This document shows, one piece after another, positions 10,362 through 22,104 of a DNA stretch of 64,000 nucleotides. The notes beneath the pieces were generated by a model that ran no database searches, was not told the DNA's origin, and worked only from the letters and a program-made list of their open reading frames with translations. The DNA comes from Hypomesus transpacificus (taxonomy: Eukaryota; Chordata; Actinopteri; Osmeriformes; Osmeridae), in the NCBI RefSeq assembly GCF_021917145.1, contig NC_061062.1, positions 9,601,199 to 9,665,198 of the forward strand, read 5' to 3'. Numbering within the stretch: the first letter of the stretch is position 1; each line of letters opens with the position of its first letter. Made by a program: the position numbers and the translations under genes.

Positions 10362-13300
10362 CTATGTCACTTCCTCGTCCTCCTCCTCTGGCAGGTTTCC
10401 AGGGCAGGGCTCCATGGTAACCACAATGCCCATGCCACTGCGGCCGAGGGGCATGTCTGTCACATACGTCCACTCATTTGTATCGGGGCAGTAGCATTCC
10501 ACACTGGACAGGAAGCCAGCCTGGTTGAAACCCCCTAGACACACACACACACATTTCATTGTGAGAAGGCTGAAGGACTAGCTAGGTCTATAGAAACGCA
10601 GTGTGAAGGTCGCGAGGAGACTGACCCAGGACGAAGATGCGTCCCTGGTAGACAGTGACTCCCAGGGCACTGCGGCAGTGCTGCATGGAGGCCACGGGCT
10701 CCCACACGTCCCTGCTCACACTGTAGCGCTCCATAGAGCTCAGCTGGTTCCTGCCGTCATAGCCCCCCACAGCATACAGATACGAGTCCACACACACCAA
10801 GCCTAAACACACATGTACATCCCATTACTTAAGATATGTTAGCCATGTACGCATGCACACTAAAGGACATCACATTGTTTTCTTCCTCCTCGTTCCGGTT
10901 GAACGTAATGTACAGTAGTTCTGTGGTGCAAAGTTAAATAGATTCGAAGTTACACAAGTCTTCTACGCACACACACATCTACTGTACTGAAAACACACAC
11001 ACTCACCAAGTCCGCTGCGTACAGAGCTCATGGGTGCCAGCTGGTGCCAGGTGTTGGTGTCAGGGTGGTACCTTTCGGCTGTGTTCCAGCGGTTTTGCCC
11101 GTCAAAACCCCCCACCACGTACAGATGCCCCCCACACGACCCCACGCCTGCCCCCAGACGGGCCACAGACATCGGGGACACAAACGTCCATCGGTTGGTC
11201 TCAGGGTCCCATCTGGTCAACCAACATTTCCAAATATTTTAGGTGGTGTACTTGAGACGTTTGCTCAGGACAATTATTAAGTATTCTACATTTGCTTTGA
11301 ATGTATCACCACTTCAAACTAGCTGAGGAAAAGCTCAGTGTGATATGAAAAGGGAAGAACAGGCCTCACTAACAATCACATAAAATAACCATCCATAAAA
11401 ACCTAACTCGAAGAGCTAGTTGAAACTAGCGGGAGAGAGAGGAGGTAGTTATTCAGTTTCCAAACAACTATTGATTTACATCTGCAGTTCTCCATGGGCT
11501 CTGAGACTTACAGATTGACAGATAACAGAGAAGGTACTGTATTCGAGGAAAATAGTAAGACAAAAGGGTAGCTACAGTACAATCAAAAGGTGATATCTAT
11601 TTTTCCAAATTATTTTGAGATTTCCCTCTAAGAGGTGATTGGTTCAACAGCTGATGCAGCTTATCTAATTTCTGTCTGCTGTTCAGCTGGGCAAAACATT
11701 CCCATCAGGATCCACATTCCTGGGTCATGTGTTCTAACATGCTGTGAATGTAGGCTAATTGTAGTAAGAAAAACACTTTCCCTCATGGTGTGAATATGAC
11801 CTCAAATGTAACTCACACACACACACACTCACCTCTCCACAGTGCTGTGGTGTGTGGAACCCTGGGACCCCCCCACAGCGTAGATGTTGCCGTCCACCAC
11901 CCCAACACCAACCCTGTTCCTTGGCGTGTTGAGCGAGGCGTGCTGGCTCCACTGGTTGGTCATGGGGTTGTAGCAGCAAAGAGCGCTAGACTCAGCGTTG
12001 TTCTGCAGGGACAGGTTCCTGCCCCCCACCTAGAGAACACACAGGACCCAACACTGCTCAGACTCTGTGCTAACACTAGCCTGGGGGTGGGTCCCTCTCA
12101 GTCCCTCTCTTTCCAACCCACTGTGTAGAGTAGGCCGAACAGCACACAGGCCCCCAGGCCGCTACAGGGGGTCCCCATGTCTGCCAGCTTCAGCCAGGTG
12201 TTGTTGCTGGGGTCCAAGGCTTCCATGGAGTCCAGGGAGTGCTGCCGGTACCTGGGAACAGGGCAAACATTTCAGACAGCAGGATAGGCCAAAGACATAT
12301 TGAAATATCGACAAAAACAACTATATAACTATAAACGACAAATGTATTCAATCCAACTGGAGAGCAGGATGAAGAAGTGTTCCTCCTTTTCCTTCACTCA
12401 CCCGCCCGCTACGTAGATGAGCTGGGTGCCACGGTAAAGCGTGGGGGGGAGGGGCTTCCTCAGGGCCATCTCCTGGAAGATCTTGGACAGGAAGTCCTTG
12501 CATGAGTTGGCCTGGGAAAGGGGGCACGCAAACGAGAGCAAGAGTGAGCGATCTGACATCTGAATGAATGCGCAGAAGAAATGACGTGAGAAAGTTTGAA
12601 TGATAACCAATGAAAGAAATGGGGTGTTTCCAGGTCAATGTCTTTAAATGGATCTAAAACCCCACCCCCAACAGTTCTCAGCCCACCCTCCCAGCGGCAA
12701 CATTTTAGGGACAGAGGAGGTGCCTTGCCTTGCTGAGGATGGGGCAGGTGAGCAGCTGGCGTTTGAGGAATTTGGGGGGCAAGGCATAGATGCGGACAGC
12801 ATTGAGGAGGGCATGGAGGTACTGAGCTCTCCCTTCCATATCCCAACCCACCCAGTCTGTACACGCCTTGTACACCTGCAACCACATTCACACCAACATC
12901 ATCATGCAATCAGTAAATGACTTGTGGAAGCAATTTTGTCTTGGGTTCCAGACATAAACCATCCTGATTAGTGATGACATGAGTGCTGTGTCACATGCTC
13001 TGAGACAAGGTTAGGAAGGAGCTTCAGGTACCTCAGACTCACACAGCACCTTCAGACTGTCCTGGCTGATCAGCTCCAGCAGCTGACAGTGAGTCAGGCT
13101 GAAGAACTCCTCCTCCTTGGTTACCTGGATACCAGTCGGGTCAAATAGCCACACCCCAGTCAGAGCACGACACACTAGGATTCACTTTAACATCTGTTCA
13201 ACATGACATGTCTGTGCTGCTACATATACAAAGTGTGTGTGTGTGTATATACAGCATGTGTGTGCTGGCTACCTTGTTGAAGTGTGTGTGGGGGTGTATG

Positions 13301-14597
13301 TATGTGCTGTGGCTACCTTGTTAAAGTGTGTGTGTGTCCTGGCTACCTCATTGAAGTGTGTGTTGATGTACTCGCGACTCTGAAGGTGCAGCTCTGTGCA
13401 GCCAATATCTTCAGCGAATCGGGCGATCCCGATGACGTTGGCAGGCTCCAGGTTCTTGACGAGGAAGTCACAGCAGGCCTTGGCCACATCCTCCATCTGG
13501 TACCTGGAACCACACACACAGTCACATCAGCATGACAGAGAACCTGGAGCAAAACACACAGAATCAACACAACACAGAGCCTACACATATATTACAGTGC
13601 ATATTGATGTACTGTAATATTTTACTCCATTACATTGATTATAAATTGTATTATATTGATTTATCAATAACATTTATATGAATTATAATGTAAATTACAT
13701 ATAATGTAGAACTTACTTTATTACTTATTCTATAATTGTGCACGCTTGATTACCTGAACAGTTTTTCCTTTGGGATTAATAAAGTGATTTAATGTAAATA
13801 ATCTGGAGGCCATTTACAGAACCATCCCCATGGTTCATGTCAGACTCCCACCAGCAGGGGGTGATCCCTCACCTCATAGCTGCCAGCAGGAAGTGAAGCA
13901 CGCAGTTCTCTCCCATGGTAATGCGGGAGGTGTAGGCAAAGTCAATGAGCCTCCCCACCACCTGGGGGCAGACGTCACGCAGAGTCACCTCCGAGGCACG
14001 GCACTCTTTGAAACTGCTGGTGAACATGGCTTTGAAGTATAGGCTGCAGGAAGCCAGAACCACCTTGTGTACCTGAGGAAAGGAGGAGAAGATGGGGGAC
14101 ATGAGGGGGGGAAAAAAGGGAAGGAGAGAGGGGGAGGGAAGAGGAAAGGAGAGGATGTGGAAGAAAAGGGGGAGATGTGGAAGGGAGAAGCAAGGTGTCA
14201 ACTCTTTTTACCTGACATTTTGCCATTTACCTGCCTGGTATGCTCTGAAAGGAAACCAGCTACTTACACTTGAAACTGTAAGACTAGTGTCATTAAGCCA
14301 GTCAAATTGTGATTGAAGCCAAAAAAGTGAATGAATGATATGTAAAACTACACTGTAGAGTTACTCTCATCACATCTTATATCTCACCTTGAAGTCGACG
14401 GTCCTATCCTTGTACGAGACATGGAGGACCAGGTCACAAAGCAGTTCGTTGCGTCTGAATTCATCCATGGCCTGCATCGCTCGGCCAGCGTGACTCTCAA
14501 TGGTGTAGTCAAGGTAACCGGAGCCCCGCATGGACGGCACAACGATGGCAGAGAAGTCAGCATCCTTGGTGGGCCTCTTCCTCCGAGGGCAAAGCAT
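10362..14597 (-). CDS. keap1b: KEAP1, b-type: Cul3 adaptor and electrophile sensor of the Nrf2 pathway
   Basis: Eleven coding exons (5' to 3'): 14597-14388, 14072-13873, 13503-13347, 13124-13032, 12875-12729, 12511-12402, 12251-12122, 12029-11833, 11212-11007, 10802-10626, 10534-10362. Phases all agree; 599 residues (human 624). Domains: BTB about 50-165, BACK/IVR about 170-285, six Kelch blades about 305-585, C-terminus 'VTMEPC'. Nrf2-pocket residues are kept: 'VGGRNLS' (Arg380/Asn382), 'PRNRVGVG' (Arg415), 'SVRSGLG' (Arg483), 'RSALG' (Ser555), 'RSGMG' (Ser602). The BTB sensor cysteine is present in 'MGENCVLHF' (residue 127, human C151). In the IVR the human C273 position is Ile (AVRIYAL, residue 249), while C288 is kept (LLTCPIL, residue 264). 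As I recall, that is the pattern of fish Keap1b rather than Keap1a. The protein bridges Nrf2 to Cul3 for degradation in the cytoplasm. One intron uses a GC donor. Confidence 0.93.
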
Positions 14598-15972
14598 CTT
14601 GGGAGATGGAGGGTAAGTAGGTTCTAGAAGATTTCAAAAATGTACCTTGTCCAAGTAGATAATGTAGAGGACCATTGGTGAGATCAGTGTTTGTTTGAAA
14701 GTATTCATCAGCTAGGACGCTGATCTGGTCGAAAGATGGGTTATGTAGCGGGTCTGCAGTCCTCCATATGTTCCATGCAACATATATAACCTCCACAGCC
14801 CTCCAAGCTGGTAGTATTTCCTGAGAGGGGAAACAGTGTTTCACCCAGTCACAGGTCAGACCAATCAGAGAAGCTCAGTCTGCTGACAAATCTCCGCCAC
14901 AACATGGTGTCAAGGTCCTGGTTCCAAAGATGCAGTGAAAATGAAGTTGTTTTTTGAAAGGATGTTGGCTCATTTATATAATTTCCAAAATATTCTGAAG
15001 GAGAGATTCCTTGCTAAATCATTGGTTGTTGTTCCAGAGCAGGATGATGGTTGGCCAGCAGAGACTTCTGGGACTTTAGGTCAGCTGTCCAATGTTTATT
15101 CTGTAACATTCAAGACAGAAACAGAGACACATTAACATCCCCTTAATGACATGTTTGTGTAAAAGTACATAAAACAAAGCACAGAGAGTGAGTTCCGGTG
15201 AGAGCCTACAGGCCTCCTCTGCAGTTCTGCCACTGCAGTAGTTTCACTTCCCTCAAGACCAGAAAGAACAAGATAAAGGGGGTGATACACAAGGGAGGAG
15301 CAAAGAGAGAGGAAAAGTGAGGGTTACAAAAGGTGAAAAGATAGAGATAGTGCTAAAGAGAGAAAGAAAGCTCCTTTATGAATATGTTAATAGTCTAACC
15401 AGGGGTATGGTAATGAGTGGATTCTAGAACAGGAGTTCTTTCCCACCTCACCTTCCTGACTAGGAGGAAATCCTGCCTCAGTGTTGTTGTGAGTCAGACA
15501 GGAACAAGAATAGAAACAAAAACAATCAGGCCAACATTACTACACATGTACATATGTACCGGTATATGTATATATAGTCATGCCATTACTACTCTACAAT
15601 TCTTCAAAAATGAAACTGATAAGCCTACTGAATTTAAGTCTGGGCAGATATGACACTGCTGCATCCAACACTACAAGTATGTGTGCACTAGGCTACGAAA
15701 CCATCTCATTGTTTCTAGGAACCAAACCCGTCTTGCTACTGATACTGTACTCACCACAACAACACACATTCTTTTTCCAGGGGCCTTGACATGGCCTTTG
15801 TGTGTGTTTGACTGCAGAGGTTTACATGAATCTTACTCACAACAACCAGGACTAAAGTTGTGTGAGCCTGTAGATCAGAATACTAAGTTATTGTATAACA
15901 AGGCTGATCTGCCTTCCATGTTCTAACCCCACACCCTGCAGCTTCCCTGTTCACAAGTCACAAGATCCACTA

Positions 15973-16000
15973 GAGAGAGAGAGAGAGACAGAGAGACAGA

Positions 16001-16050
<50 letters not shown>
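15973..16050 (+). repeat. (GA)n microsatellite
   Basis: About 78 bases of nearly pure GA with a few C, T and AA interruptions. Confidence 0.9.
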
Positions 16051-17289
16051 CTGAGAGTAGTTTACAGAGGCACCAGTCTGCAATAAAGGACCATTGTGTT
16101 GCTCTGTGCTCCCGTTCTGAGGCAGATTATATCCTGGATTTAAACTGGGAAACAGCATGACTGACCTGCAGAAACATGCATACATGGACCCCAAACGCAT
16201 ATCCCCTTACCCTCACATGACACACTGATCACAGGTCTTTTAAGCTCATTTGGCCTAGGCAACACACACAGAAGGCGCATGAGACTGTAATTATTACAAA
16301 TCCCTGTCCACCCCAACCCACCCTCCACACACATATTTTGTCATCTTCCACATTTGAACTTGATTTGTATCCATGTCGTTTTGGTGCAGACATCCTCTGT
16401 CCCCTAGGACGGTGTGGGAATTGAACTCTGGTTAACCATTAATAGCTTGTTTTTGCTGCAGGTGACAAAACACATAAGTCTGTACTGCCTTGCGCCAACT
16501 AAACCGCCCCTGCCCCAGGCAAATGTCCACTCTGCCGTTTTGAGAACTAACCGAACTCTGAAGTTGTATAACAAGTATTATTATGATTCATTTTCAACAC
16601 GTTTTTAGCTCTTAAATTGGTGTCGGAGTTTACTTCCTGAACACAAAATGCAATTATTTATAGCCCTGGGTGGAGCCTATTGTCAGCAGCAGCTCTGAAT
16701 TAATCATCTTTATTTCTACCATCTCCTGCCTCCCCCTTATCTAACCTACACATGTTCCAGACTTTCGTAGCTTATGTCGCTTATAGTGTCAGGTTGGGAA
16801 ATTAGGCAGCGAGATCAACAGGTCTGAACATTTCACGGTGGTGGTTTATCTGGCGATATCACTAACATCAGTCAGCAGCGTATTCCAACCGTAGACATTG
16901 CAACAAATGGTAACAATTGCAACATGCATTGTAGCCATTAGCGTTCCAGGGAAATTTCGTGACACATTTGGCAGATTCTAATTCTGTTTTGCCAACGTGC
17001 TATGCCATTACTGAATAATCTACTTGTTAACAGTATCTTAAACTGCTCGAGACAACAGCTGACAGTATGCACAACAAAAAAGCGAAGTTGATAGGCTACA
17101 AAAACTGTTACATAATCACCTCCAATCAAAGTTGATTCAACAGCGGATGATAGGACGCAGACTCGCTCCAAGTGGGCTATTGACTCAGTGAGGTGACTTG
17201 ACAGAGTACCTATGGTATTATTCATTAATTGAAGCGATCCTGTACCATACAGATCAGTAGCATTCGTTTCTACAGATAGGGCCTATAGG

Positions 17290-17347
17290 TTATTAACTAA
17301 AGCAGTGTGAAACAGTTATAACTGTTTCACACTGCTTTAGTTAATAA
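17290..17347. repeat. Perfect 58-bp palindrome (29-bp arms, no spacer)
   Basis: The left arm begins TTATTAACTAAAGCAGTGTG and the right arm is its exact reverse complement, meeting at TTATAA with no loop. Bases 17289 (G) and 17348 (T) do not pair, so the symmetry stops sharply. No transposon family is recognised. Confidence 0.95.
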
Positions 17348-17592
17348 TTCGAACTAATGTGGAAATAGTCCTCTAAGGTGAAAGGGTGTATGCTGAGTAA
17401 TAACTTTTGGAACCGATTCTGGCACATTTCTCTAGCAATAGACCACATTAGCCTTCCAATAGAGCCGTACCCTAGGTCAACTCACGCTGGTCCATAAACC
17501 CGGCATGAAGAAAGTGTATGTTAACCCAGCAGTCGGAAACCTATTGGTAATGTAACAAACTTCAGAAGGCAAGTCTCGTATCTATTACCTAC

Positions 17593-17750
17593 CTAAGCTG
17601 TTCTCTGATGATTCAGCGGGGGGGTTTTCCGCGGCGTTCCATTCTTGTTATGTCAAACAAACTTGCAGATACGCCGAGTTTAGAAACCGAAGTAGCTGAA
17701 ACCGTATCAGGTGTTTGAGTGTGCGCACTTGCGCGTTCTAATGCAAAAGC
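17593..17750 (-). promoter_or_regulatory. keap1b: Putative non-coding first exon and promoter edge of keap1b
   Basis: On the - strand, CTTAG|gtaggt (exon edge 17593) is a good donor next to a small GC-rich patch with 'ccgcggcg'. This is the most promoter-like sequence upstream of the keap1b coding exons. The transcription start is not visible, so the far border is a guess. Confidence 0.3.
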
Positions 17751-17796
17751 CTGCTACTCACCTCCTTCTGAGGACAACGGGCTCTACAACATCATC

Positions 17797-17807
17797 GTGA
17801 CTGAGCA
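17797..17807 (+). promoter_or_regulatory. Antioxidant response element match GTGACTGAGCA
   Basis: The sequence fits the ARE core RTGACnnnGC exactly and lies just upstream of the putative keap1b first exon. Binding of Nrf2-sMaf here would form a feedback loop. A single site of this length can occur by chance. Confidence 0.35.
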
Positions 17808-18199
17808 ACTAAGCATAGCCCCTCCTTAACGAAGAACGACAACAGCAACATTCCTCAAAGTGAAAGTAAGACAGGAATAGTAGGGTTACCGTGGACCCCA
17901 GTTAAATATTCTCTGTAAAATGTGGAACGTATTGAATCAATAAACACCATTGCTGTGAAAGACTTAAACCATGGTTTCACATACGAGCAAGACCTATGGT
18001 TGGAAGAAGATTAATGCACATGCTGGAGCGCCATGATAGTCTATTGACACCTCAACTTGACATATATAACATAATATACAGTGGCATATAATGTACATAA
18101 TAGGCCAGTGTATTTATTTGGTGCACATTTAAGTACTCCCTCCACAAATATTCCAGGGCTCTCAAGTCTCACCCATTCCATCCATTTCTCACTCTCTAA

Positions 18200-19260
18200 C
18201 GTAACAACTTGTATGAACCATAAGAGCATGTAGTTAAACAAGTTACAATTAAACTACATGAACCTCAAAAAAGTGCATGAGTGTACAGTAAAATTATTTC
18301 ACAGCGATTTAAATCAGTTACAACTAACCAACAAGTCTCTCAATAAGAGTCATTGTGATGCTGGAGGAAACTAACATCAGGTCCAGCAAATCATTCCTAT
18401 GTACCGTTGTACTCCCGGAACAACTGCGTCTTAAGCCTTTTCTTGAAGGTGGGGAGACAGTCAGTGTCTGATGGAGGTGGGGAGTTGATTCCACCATTGG
18501 GGGGCCAGACAGGAGAAGAGCTTGTGTTGGGACCGGGCGCTCTTGAGCGGTGGGACCACCAGACGGTTGTCAGAAGAAGACCGTAGGTGGCGGGTAGGGG
18601 TGTAAGGCTGGAGGAGAGACTTAATGTAGTCGGGTGCAGTCCCATTCACCGCTCGGGAGGTCAGAACCAGGGTCTTGAATCTAATATGGGCCATGATAGG
18701 TAGCCAGTGAAGGGAGATGAAGAGCAGGGTAACATGGTAGCGTCTAGGTTGAAGACCAGGCGGGCTGCTGCATTCTGAATCCTCTGGAGAGGGCGCCTGC
18801 TGGCAGACCGGCGAGCAGCGAGTTGCAGTAATCCAACTTGGAGAGGACAAGTGCTTGGACGAGCAGCTGGGTGGAATGCTCAGACAGGTATCTCCTGATC
18901 TTCCGGGTGTTGTAGAGGGTGAATCTACATGACCGGGAGACTGCAGCAATGTGTGCTGTGAGGGAGAGCTCGATATCCATGGCAACCCTGAGTTTCCTGG
19001 CAGAGGATGAAGGGGTCACCGTCGCAGATCCCAGGGTGATTGAGAGATCGTGGGAGATGAAGGGTTTGGCCGGGATGATGAGAAGTTCGGTTTTGGCGAG
19101 GTTCAGCTGGAGGTGGTGCTTGGTCATCCAAGCGGAGATGTCTGTGAGGCAGGCCTCGATCCTAGCTGAGATCCCCGGATCAGTCGGGGGGAACGACAGG
19201 TACAGCTGCGTGTCGTCAGCGTAGCAGTGGTAGGAGAAGAGTTGAGAGCTGTCTCAAGTT
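18200..19260 (-). mobile_element. 5'-truncated L2-type LINE (reverse-transcriptase part and 3' UTR)
   Basis: On the - strand the translation runs from 'CYADDTQLYLSFPPTD' (the YADD catalytic box at 19223-19212) through 'LNLAKTELLIIPAKP' and 'SCRFTLYNTRKIRRYL', then 'LDYCNSLLAGLP', 'LHWLPIMAHIRFKTL' and a final 'KKRLKTQLF'. These are marks of fish L2/CR1-clade LINEs. The frame shifts around 18980 and again near 18460, and the 5' part is missing, so this is a dead copy. The 3' UTR matches the copies at 22105 and 59110. Confidence 0.85.
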
Positions 19261-19764
19261 ATACAAGTTATACGAGTTAAATCACCACAGCAAATCAGAA
19301 ACACCAGCAGCCACCTCCGCCCTCCAGGATTTAAGTACCCAAATGTTGACAGGTATGGTAATCTCATGCCAAACTTTTTATAAAACTTGAGAGCATGTAT
19401 TATATCAACGCAAATGTAGTTAAAGCTCACTGTTCAACTTCAATGTGTGTCAGAGGCTAAAACCAACATCAAAAACCAACCCCTTTCATCAGCATGGACA
19501 TTCACCATATAGAAAAGGATGCGAGTCAATTCCTTTTGTCCCGACTTACCAGTCAGTACTTCACAGAGTGCCAATGAGCATGTTAAATTGCTTGTTAAGG
19601 TAGTATTCGGATGCAGTGTCATTATTTGCATATCATTTCCCATTTGGTATTTTAGCGGCGGTGCATAATATGTTTGTGAAGTCCATGAGGCCACACAGAC
19701 ATGCATACTCCCACTAATGCATGTCTGTGTGGCCACACACAGCTCAAACACCATCATTTAGTTT

Positions 19765-21552
19765 GCTGATTACACCATGGTTATTGGCTGGATCCCCGAC
19801 AACAATGACATAGCCTACAGAGAGGAGGTGACAGACCTGGCATCATGGTGTCATACAGAGAAGAGGTGACAGACCTGGCATCATGGTGTCATACAGAGAG
19901 GAGGTGACAGACCTGGCATCATGGTGTCATACAGAGAGGAGGTGACAGACCTGGCATCATGGTGTCATACAGAGAGGAGGTGACAGACCTGGCATCATGG
20001 TGTCATACAGAGAGGTGACAGACCTGGCATCATGGTGTCATACAGAGAGGAGGTGACAGACCTGGCATCATGGTGTCATACAGAGAGGAGGTGACAGACC
20101 TGGCATCATGGTGTCATACAGAGAGGAGGTGACAGACCTGGCATCATGGTGTCATACAGAGAGGAGGTGACAGACCTGGCATCATGGTGTCATATAGAGA
20201 GGAGGTGACAGACCTGACATCATGGTGTCATACAGAGAGGAGGTGACAGACCTGACATCATGGTGTCATACAGAGAGGAGGTGAAAGACCTGGCATCATG
20301 GTGTCATACAGAGAGGAGGTGACAGACCTGGCATCATGGTGTCATACAGAGAAGAGGTGACAGACCTGGCATCATGGTGTCATACAGAGAGGAGGTGACA
20401 GACCTGGCATCATGGTGTCATACAGAGAGGAGGTGACAGACCTGGCATCATGGTGTCATACAGAGAGGAGGTGACAGACCTGGCATCATGGTGTCATACA
20501 GAGAGGTGACAGACCTGGCATCATGGTGTCATACAGAGAGGAGGTGACAGACCTGGCATCATGGTGTCATACAGAGAGGAGGTGACAGACCTGGCATCAT
20601 GGTGTCATACAGAGAGGAGGTGACAGACCTGGCATCATGGTGTCATACAGAGAGGAGGTGACAGACCTGGCATCATGGTGTCATATAGAGAGGAGGTGAC
20701 AGACCTGACATCATGGTGTCATACAGAGAGGAGGTGACAGACCTGACATCATGGTGTCATACAGAGAGGAGGTGAAAGACCTGGCATCATGGTGTCATAC
20801 AGAGAGGAGTTGACAGACCTGGCATCATGGTGTCATGTCCTCCATCCTCAGCCCAATGTCAGCAAAATTAATAAGGAGCTGATTGAGGACTATAGGAACA
20901 GACACCCCCTTCAACATCAATGGCAACGTAGTGGAGAGTCAGCAGCTTCCGGTTCCTCGGGGTCAACATCATTGAGGTTGTCAATCACCCAATTTCACCA
21001 ACACCATCGTCTAGGCGTCAAGGCAGCGACTGGTCTTCCTAACCCTAACCCTGACAGCTGAAGAGAGGTTTGGCATGAATTCCTGGATACTCTCAATTTT
21101 CTGCAGTTGCATCATCTAGAGTATCCGGACTGGCTGTATCACCACCTGGTGTATGGCAGTTGGTCCAGCCTGGATCGCAAGTCTTTACAGAGAGCGGTCA
21201 AGACTGCAGCCCCTGTACACCCAGTTTACACCTAGTAGTGTAAACAGCACACTATCATCTGGTAGCCGTTCCACCTCATCCATAATCAGTTTGCCCCGCT
21301 CCCCTCGGTAGTACAGGAGCCTCCGGACCAGATTTGATTACAACAGGCAAGCTTTCTCAAGTACTTTGAATGAATCCATCTGACCCCAGTGAACCACCAG
21401 GTTCTTCTGTCAGGCCATGAGGCTGTGGACATTTTGATCTCCTCGTGTTCAAAACTTCATCCATACAATTGTTGAATTAGTCTTAACTTTTTATTGCCAA
21501 TAACTTCTGTTATTGCATACTCCTTTTGCATGTGACAAAAAAAAAAAAAAAA
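19765..21552 (+). mobile_element. Degenerate LINE with an internal minisatellite
   Basis: Before the repeat array the + strand reads DYTMVIGWIPDNN and then YREEVTDLASWCH. After it come 'PNVSKINKELIEDYR' and, further on, 'DRKSLQRAVKTAA'. These are familiar fragments of fish LINE reverse-transcriptase proteins (YREEV..LASWC; LxxNxxKTKELIIDFR; DRKxLQRVVKTA). The element ends near an A-run at 21538-21552. The frame is broken throughout. Confidence 0.65.
19812..20838 (+). repeat. 38-bp minisatellite with a 13-unit (491-bp) higher-order repeat
   Basis: About 27 tandem copies of a 38-bp unit (CATCATGGTGTCATACAGAG followed by AGGAGGTGACAGACCTGG). Variant units recur in the same order at a fixed distance of 491 bp: 'aagagg' at 19861 and 20352, the 3-bp-short unit at 20011 and 20502, and 'gtgaaagacc' at 20281 and 20772. 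Hence 13 units (13 x 38 - 3) were duplicated as a block. The unit is derived from LINE coding sequence (YREEVTDLASWCH). Confidence 0.95.
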
Positions 21553-22104
21553 GATATCTGCAACAGCTGACAGGCAGACATCAACCAGGATCTCTTGTCT
21601 TGTACTGAAATGCTAAAGGTAGGCTTCCTACAGTAGAACTTCAAAAGGATGAGTCATTATTTCCAAAGTTTCATTAGTTGCAAACTTGTGGTCATGTGTC
21701 TGCTTACATGCATGTTTACATGTCCATGATTTCTTAATTAACAAGATTCGTTCATTCGTTTCTCTAGATCACTGAAAGTGTCAATTGATAAGAGAGTCCA
21801 CTGTGTGTTAGCACCATGAGTATGTGATGACTATTCACGTGATTGTAGGATACCTATGCAAGTGGATACACTATACCCGTATCTTGCAACCAAGATAAGG
21901 ATGCAGTTGTCCATTGACCATAATGAAGCAATGGTGGGCACTTGACCTTTATTAGCCTTCAGGTGTCATGTATATTCAGTAGTATAAGGAAGCAGAGAAA
22001 AAGAACAGATGCACAATGACACTGCAGATTTGGGATTAGCAGTCGTTTATTTAGACAGGGAAGTACAGTGCATGTGAACATACAGTCCACATGTGTAGTA
22101 GCTT
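21553..22104. other. Intergenic, nothing recognised
   Basis: AT-rich sequence between two LINE copies. No gene or clear repeat is seen. Confidence 0.4.

Larger units (their letters stand above)
14598..17592 (-). other. Probable 5' intron of keap1b
   Basis: No coding exon is visible on either strand. On the - strand an acceptor (cttctag|AACC) about 27 bases upstream of the keap1b ATG suggests a spliced 5' UTR. The region holds GA-rich repeats at 15973-16050 and an exact 58-bp palindrome at 17290-17347. Confidence 0.4.

Noticed and set aside
12460-12909. 149-codon - strand open frame
   Set aside because: It is a shadow of keap1b exons in another frame.
19812-20838. Regularly spaced direct repeats resembling a CRISPR array
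   Set aside because: The repeats are contiguous with no unique spacers, the host is a vertebrate, and the unit is LINE-derived. It is a minisatellite.
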